DNA from: Pseudoneurospora amorphoporcata
Lineage: Eukaryota > Ascomycota > Sordariomycetes > Sordariales > Sordariaceae
Direction: 5' to 3'
NCBI GenBank assembly: GCA_033297205.1
Contig: MU859196.1
Span: 33,342 to 97,341 of the forward strand
DNA length: 64,000 nt
Every line of letters starts with the position of its first letter. Positions within the stretch are counted from its first letter, which is position 1. Below the pieces are notes generated by a model that saw only the letters and a list, made by a program, of their open reading frames with translations, did not search any database and was not told where the DNA came from. Below are positions 59,188 through 64,000 of the stretch, in pieces. A program made the translations under genes and the position numbers.

Positions 59188-60292
59188 GAGAAGCGCTACT
59201 CGCACGTTGGCAAAACTCTACTCGCACGTAGATCTACATTTTTTTTCTCATACATAACCTGAACCCTGGCGACCTGCTATGGTCCCACACCCATCTAGGT
59301 TGTACCGTGCCCGTCAAGCTCCCAGATTTCAGCCCAGTACACGTTCAGACCCCTACAGTCGTACTGCACTGGCCACCCTGGTCTAGGCGCCCAAACCAGC
59401 CCAAACTAGGCAGTCTAACTCGTAATTTTCTAGCACCAGCACTAGTGCCTTATCGCACTACTTCCTTTACCAAACCACCATCACATGCATCATCACATTA
59501 TAATCCTTCAATCTACTACGTTGCGCATTATTAGATATTATTAAGTAAACAAAGCGCTAGCATCTGTCCATAGTATAGAATGATCCATCATTTTTCTGTG
59601 CGTTTCCCTAGCTAATTGCGATGTAGATGACCGATGTAGTGACTTAGCCGACAGGCGCATGCGACCGTGCCGCTAAGTGCCCTATAAGACCGCTATATAA
59701 ATGCTCTATAAGAACTGGATCTGGGTACAAATCTAGGAGTGCGTACGCTGCAGTCTTGTGACGAACGGCAGTCTGATCTGCCTAAGTGAGATAGCTGAAG
59801 GTAAAGACTATCAGTGCTGTTCGGTGAAGCCAAAAGGTTCACAACAAGTATGGTAGCGTTATACGTGTCTCAGTGATAAAGATCAATTGACTACTGTCGA
59901 ACTATCTGACAATCTGAGTTCTCCAGTCGTCCCTTTATACTATATGCTCTGGATGTTTCTTCGTAACGTGGTGAGCCCGGCTCGACTGGTGAGCCTGTGC
60001 CGGCCACGAGCTTCCCCTGCCATAGTTACATTGCCCAGCCTTCGCGTAGCTATTGTGTACCGGTGGCTTGGTTGACCCGTGTCCTTGATTATTAGTTCGT
60101 AATAAGTCTAGAATCTGGGCTTGGCATAGCATGGCAACCTTGAAAGATTGAAATGCCCAGATGTGCTTAGCGAAATTTATTAAAGAATACATCAGCTATA
60201 GCAGACTTCGAGCGGGTTCGAGTTATGTATGGGAAAAAAAATGTAGATCCACGTGCGAGTAGAGTTTTGCCAACGTGCGAGTAGCGCTTCTC
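59188..60292. mobile_element. Non-autonomous hAT-like DNA element, copy B (1105 bp, interrupted)
   Basis: It has the same long TIRs as copy A, in the same orientation. Perfect 8-bp duplications TTACTTAT lie at 59180-59187 and 60293-60300. It is interrupted by a 348-bp LTR-like insertion at 59757-60104. Many differences from copy A are C-to-T or G-to-A, consistent with light RIP. Confidence 0.85.
59757..60104. mobile_element. Solo LTR nested in DNA element copy B
   Basis: 348 bp from TGTGACGAACGGCAG to TTCGTAATA, flanked by perfect AGTCT duplications (59752-59756 and 60105-60109). Copy A lacks this insertion at the matching site (GCAGTCTGGAATTTG), which proves the boundaries. The ends ACGAAC/GTTCGT are inverted; the terminal ATA is probably a mutated ACA. 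A second copy lies at 60436-60913. Confidence 0.85.
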
Positions 60293-60435
60293 TTACTTAT
60301 ATTTAAGTTTATTAGATAGGATTATTAATAATAATACTAGTTCGTATTAACTAAATATTTCAAAATAGTATAAACTAGTATAGATATTAGGTTTAGTTGC
60401 CTATCTACGATATTTAATTACTTTCTAGGCGATAA

Positions 60436-60913
60436 TATGACGAACGGCAGTCTGATCTACCTAAATGGAATAGCTGAAGGTGAAGACTATCAGAAGACGT
60501 TCGGTGAAGCCAAAAGGTTCATAACAAGTATAGCAGCGTTATACTAGTTTCAATAATAATAATCTATTGACTACTATAGAACTATCTAACAATCTAAGTT
60601 CTCTAGTCGTCTCTTTATACCTTTGTGCCTTCTAGTTACATGCGTCTAGCTCATTGACTACGAACTGGCTCATAAACCCTAAGCTGGCTCACCTTTATAA
60701 GCCTAGCTCACCACTATAAGCCTGGCTCACCACTATAAGCCTAGCTTACCTTTATGAGCCTGGCTCACCACTATGAGCCTGGCTCACCTTTATAAGCCTG
60801 GCTCGCCTCCATAAGCCCGCATCCTTGTCATGGTTACATTGCCCAGCCTTCACGTGGCTGTTGTATCCCAGTGGCTTGGTTGGCTCGTGTTATTTCGCTT
60901 AACGTTCGTAATA
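60436..60913. mobile_element. Solo LTR, second copy, with internal 19-bp tandem repeat
   Basis: 478 bp related to the LTR at 59757-60104 across most of its length. Perfect GATAA duplications flank it (60431-60435 and 60914-60918). It starts TATGACGAAC, where the original TG has probably mutated to TA. An expanded 19-bp repeat array (60684-60816) makes it longer than the first copy. Confidence 0.8.
60684..60816. repeat. Tandem repeat, seven 19-bp units
   Basis: Seven consecutive units of the form CTGGCTCACCACTATAAGC with small changes (TTTAT in place of CACTAT in some). It lies inside the second solo LTR and is absent from the first LTR copy. Confidence 0.85.
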
Positions 60914-61150
60914 GATAAATAGTATATTAACGTTGATATTATCAGCGATGGCAGCGGTTATTACTATAGTATCCGCAGCCAGGTTATCCGTATTAGTAAT
61001 AGGTTTTGGTAGGCTAATAATAGGATTTTTCAGCTCAGGTTATAGTATTATTAGCGTTGCTAAATAAGAACCGATTTGTAAGTTAGCCAGTATAATATTC
61101 TTAAGTCATCATTTATTTATGGCGCTATTTATAATTACTTTTAATATTGA

Positions 61151-61854
61151 GAAACTCTACTCGCACTGTAAGAAAACTCTACTCGGACCGTGATCCACTT
61201 TTTCCCTCACAAATATCCCTAACCCTCGCGCGGCCACAGATGTCACATGTATTCTTTCGAAAGTTTCACCCAGAAATCTAGGCATTACCATTCTTTCATG
61301 CGTGACACTAGACCGCAGTGCCCAAACCAGATACGCACTCCCATATCGCACTTTACAGGGCATTTTACAGCGCACTTTACTGGGCAGTTAGCGGCAACGG
61401 TCGCACAACACGGTCGCACATTGTTCAATCGCACTCAATTGAGCGACTATCTCAATCGCACTCAATTGCTATCAATTGCCAGCGACTGTCAACGACTATC
61501 ACGGCTGTCAGCGATTGTCACGGCTGTCAGCGATTGTCACGGCTGTCAGCGATTGTCAGCTGTCAACGATTGTCGGCTGTTAGCGATTGTCACGGCTGTC
61601 AACAATTGTCAGCTATCAACAATTGTCGGCTGTCAACGATTGTCAGCTGTTAGTGACTGTCACGGCTGTCAGCGATACGTGTGCTGTGCAGGGGTTAGAA
61701 TGTGTAATGGGCTGTAATCTGGGGGCTTGGCGGTCGCGGTACGAGCGAGATTGGTGCTGACGGGGAGGGGACAGCAGGGTTAGGATTATGTATGGGAGAA
61801 AAAAGTGGATCACGGTCCGAGTAGAGTTTTCTCACGGTGCGAGTAGAGTTGCTC
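61151..61854. mobile_element. Related non-autonomous DNA element, copy D (704 bp, divergent ends)
   Basis: The terminal inverted repeats are related to but distinct from copies A-C: the left end starts GAGAAACTCTACTCGCAC and the right end is its imperfect reverse complement. Perfect 8-bp duplications TTAATATT flank it (61143-61150 and 61855-61862). The interior has a minisatellite (61481-61675) and no coding capacity beyond frames running through it. It is a second subfamily sharing the CTACTCGCAC terminal module. Confidence 0.82.
61481..61675. repeat. 17-19-bp minisatellite inside DNA element copy D
   Basis: About ten units of ACGGCTGTCAGCGATTGTC and shorter variants (AGCTGTCAACGATTGTC). 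The array keeps one plus-strand frame open, but this is a repeat effect. Confidence 0.85.
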
Positions 61855-61988
61855 TTAATATTAACTAGGTTATAGTTTCGTATATTAATAAGAATAGTCG
61901 TTTATTAATAGGAATTATTATATAGATATATTTGTATATACGTTCTTCGAGTTTAAAAAGTAGCGCTGATAATAATATATTTATTTAA

Positions 61989-63010
61989 GAGAAGCGCTAC
62001 TCGCACGTTGGCAAAACTCTACTCACACGTTGGCAAAACTCTACTCGCACGTGGATCTACATTTTTTTCCTATACATAACCCGAACCCGCTCGAAGTCTG
62101 CTATAGCTAATGTATTCTTTCATAAATTTCGCCAAGCACATCTGAGCATTTCAATTTTTCAAGGTTGCCATGCTATGCCAAGCCCAGATTCTAAACTGCA
62201 GCGTACGCACTCCTAGATTTTTACCCAGATCTAGTTCTTATAGAGCATTTATATAGCAGTCTTACAGGGCACTTAGCGGCACGGTCGCATGCGCCCGTCG
62301 GCTAAGTCACTACATCAGTCATCTACATCGCAATTAGCTAGGGAAACGCACAGAAAAATGATGGATCATTCTATACTATGGACAGATGCTAGCGCTTTGT
62401 TTACTTAATAATATCTAATAATACGCAACGTAGTAAATTGAAGAATTATAATGTGATGATGCATGCGATAGTGGTTTGGTAAAGGAAGTAGTGCGATAAG
62501 GCACTAGTGCTATCACGGTGCAGGGCGAGGTAGGGGGTAGATGTGACATACGTAGTTGTACGAGGAGAGAGGAAGGGAAGAGAGGGAGGTGTACGGTCTA
62601 GATATAGGGTAGGGCTGAACCATGCCCTGGATCCAGACTGAGGCCTACTGGTGCCTACATGCGTGCGATCCTATTGGCCAATGGCCAATAGAGACTCGAT
62701 GGCTGTGCCAATCGTGCAGCGCATCACCAGTGCCATCATAGGTAATCCTGTGATAAGTGCTAGTGCTAGAAAATCACGAGTTAGACTGCTCAGTCTGGGC
62801 TAGTCTGGGCGCCCAGACCAGGGTGGCTAGTGCAGTACGACTGCAGGGGTCTGAACGTGTACTGGGCTGAAATCTGGGAGCTTGGCGGGCACGGTACAAC
62901 CTAGATGGGTGTGGGACTATAGCAGGTCGCCAGAGTTCGGGTTATGTATGGGGAAAAAATGTGGATCCACGTGCGAGTAGAGTTTTGCCAACGTGCGAGT
63001 AGCGCTTCTC
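61989..63010. mobile_element. Non-autonomous hAT-like DNA element, copy C (1022 bp, inverted)
   Basis: Both ends are the same TIR as copies A and B, and the interior is in the opposite orientation to them. The left end carries an extra copy of the TTGGCAAAACTCTACTC module. The flanking 8-mers TTATTTAA and ATTATTAA do not match well, so the duplication has decayed or the left end is rearranged. A segment at about 62510-62760 (GC-normal, with CCAATGGCCAATAG) is absent from A and B. Confidence 0.78.
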
Positions 63011-63350
63011 ATTATTAAAACCGATTATTAGGTATATTCTTAAAGCTTATATATATTTTAGTTAAATAGCGATTAGATGTATTACAATCTTCAATAAAAA
63101 AGTATTTACCATAGGACTTTAGAGTAATGGACGGCGGTAGTTAGTTTGAATATTAAATCTAATAAGAGTATATAAAGATTAGCATTAATACTTCTAAATT
63201 ATAAATAAGTACTATTATTCAGCTAGCTAGGAATAAAGTTTAGCGTAGGAGTAATATAGCAGATAGGAAGTAGTTTTAATAATATATTATAATTAGTATT
63301 AAATGTCTTTTTATCTTTAATATATTTCAGGCTAGTATTAAGTTTGTAGT

Positions 63351-63861
63351 TGTTAACATGTGGCTAGTACTATGCTTTGTAACTGCCTTGTACTACCTTG
63401 TAGTATAGAAGGCTGATTGCTGAGGACACTATTCCTTCTACGTCATGGAATCAGTCGACTTAGCCCCCATAGAATCTACTAGAACACAGAGGTTTCACTA
63501 CTACATTCTGGATTCTCGAACCTGTTTAGCATTCTCCCTAGATTGATTAGTCATTATAGAATGCAACAGAAGCTCATAGATTCAACGCTTTCCTTTCATA
63601 GTATAGTACTCTTACAAGCACTTCTACACTCTAGAAGCTTCCAGACACTCAGTATTTATGTATATAAAGACCTCTCCTCTCTATTAGTTAGTCACTCCTC
63701 AAGCAAGCAAGCAAGCAAGCAAGCAAGGACACTCAAGCAATACAATACGGTCTTTTCTTATAGTGCAGAGTTTACTATAATAAGTTGTTTTCCACAATGC
63801 AGAGTTCACTGTAATCTTCTGTCTTGAGAGCAGAGTCCTCTCTAAGACTTCTTTTATAACA
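63351..63861 (+). mobile_element. Putative LTR at the edge of the window
   Basis: Begins TGTTAACATG right after the AT-rich block and could end at TATAACA (63861), giving matched TGTTA/TAACA ends and about 511 bp. A TATATAAAG at about 63661 would suit an LTR promoter. AAGC tandem units lie at 63699-63727. The second end, target duplication and internal region would lie outside or cannot be tested here. The right boundary is a guess. Confidence 0.35.
63699..63727. repeat. (AAGC)n microsatellite
   Basis: Seven CAAG/AAGC units inside the putative LTR. Confidence 0.8.
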
Positions 63862-64000
63862 CTCCTATTGTATCTGCAATCACGCTGCTTCCTTCAGCAC
63901 TGCTATCGTACCACCGCTTCCGCTCCGCTCAGCTACAAGTGCATAGTTCACTGTAGCATCCCTATACTAGTACTATCATCATAGGCTAGTTAGGGCATTG

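Larger units (their letters stand above)
55905..63345. repeat. AT-rich, RIP-like repeat block
   Basis: Base composition changes abruptly. Most of the sequence is A/T with very many TA, ATTA and TAAT steps and no open frame longer than about 75 codons outside the inserted elements. This is what repeat-induced point mutation (C-to-T, mainly at CpA) does to old transposon copies in Neurospora-like fungi. The interior between the listed elements (57126-58840, 58981-59179, 60301-60430, 60919-61142, 61863-61980, 63011-63345) shows no recognisable transposase or reverse transcriptase. A degenerate CTAGTT/CTAATT simple-repeat patch lies at about 57565-57660. Confidence 0.8.

Noticed and set aside
61247..61717. 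156-codon plus-strand frame
   Set aside because: It lies inside a transposable element and is mostly the translated minisatellite.
1..64000. Operons, Shine-Dalgarno sites, riboswitches, CRISPR arrays, bacterial origins
   Set aside because: The window is eukaryotic (spliced genes, intron-containing tRNA). I saw no direct-repeat/spacer array or other prokaryotic signal.

Overview
The window looks like nuclear DNA of a filamentous ascomycete, most likely a Sordariomycete of the Neurospora/Sordaria type. The signs are multi-exon genes with short introns (about 55-110 nt, GTAAGT-like donors, CTAAC/CTGAC branch sites, CAG/TAG acceptors), long intergenic spaces with TAGG/TACC runs, an intron-containing tRNA-Glu, and a strongly AT-rich block full of broken repeats that resembles the product of repeat-induced point mutation (RIP). 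Species assignment is inference. No bacterial-style operons, ribosome binding sites or CRISPR arrays are expected or seen.

Left part (1-29 kb): gene-poor. Three small Cys/His-rich proteins (2883-3775 minus, 10282-10926 plus, 20884-21513 plus) share a W-x-C-C-x-C ... C-x-H-x-x-C-x-x-C signature and appear to be dispersed paralogues of an uncharacterised zinc-binding-like family; this is the most interesting protein-level observation. Between them lie stretches that read like protein in one strand and frame but are broken by stops or frame changes (4.3-6.1, 6.4-6.6, 7.0-8.5, 15.4-15.9, 18.6-19.4 kb). I treat them as possible gene relics. A small conserved-looking gene sits at 26.2-26.9 kb.

Middle part (29-43 kb): a Sec72-like TPR protein of the ER translocon (minus), a tRNA-Glu(CTC) with a 21-nt intron, an eight-exon Zn2Cys6 transcription factor (minus), a possible decayed gene at 40 kb, and an intact five-exon TauD/TfdA-type Fe(II)/2-oxoglutarate dioxygenase (plus), followed by a 367-bp element with perfect 25-bp terminal inverted repeats and a TA target duplication.

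Right part (43-64 kb): about 10 kb without a supportable gene, then a POS5-like mitochondrial NAD(H) kinase (minus). Directly beyond its promoter a very AT-rich block (about 55.9-63.35 kb) begins. It carries four related non-autonomous DNA elements, three of them with perfect 8-bp target duplications, plus solo-LTR-like insertions with 5-bp duplications, one nested inside a DNA element. A further LTR-like sequence starts near the right edge.

The genes do not form an obvious pathway: secretion (Sec72), NADP(H) supply (NAD kinase), transcription and an oxidative enzyme are independent functions. The dioxygenase and the transcription factor lie about 6 kb apart, but nothing in the sequence links them.
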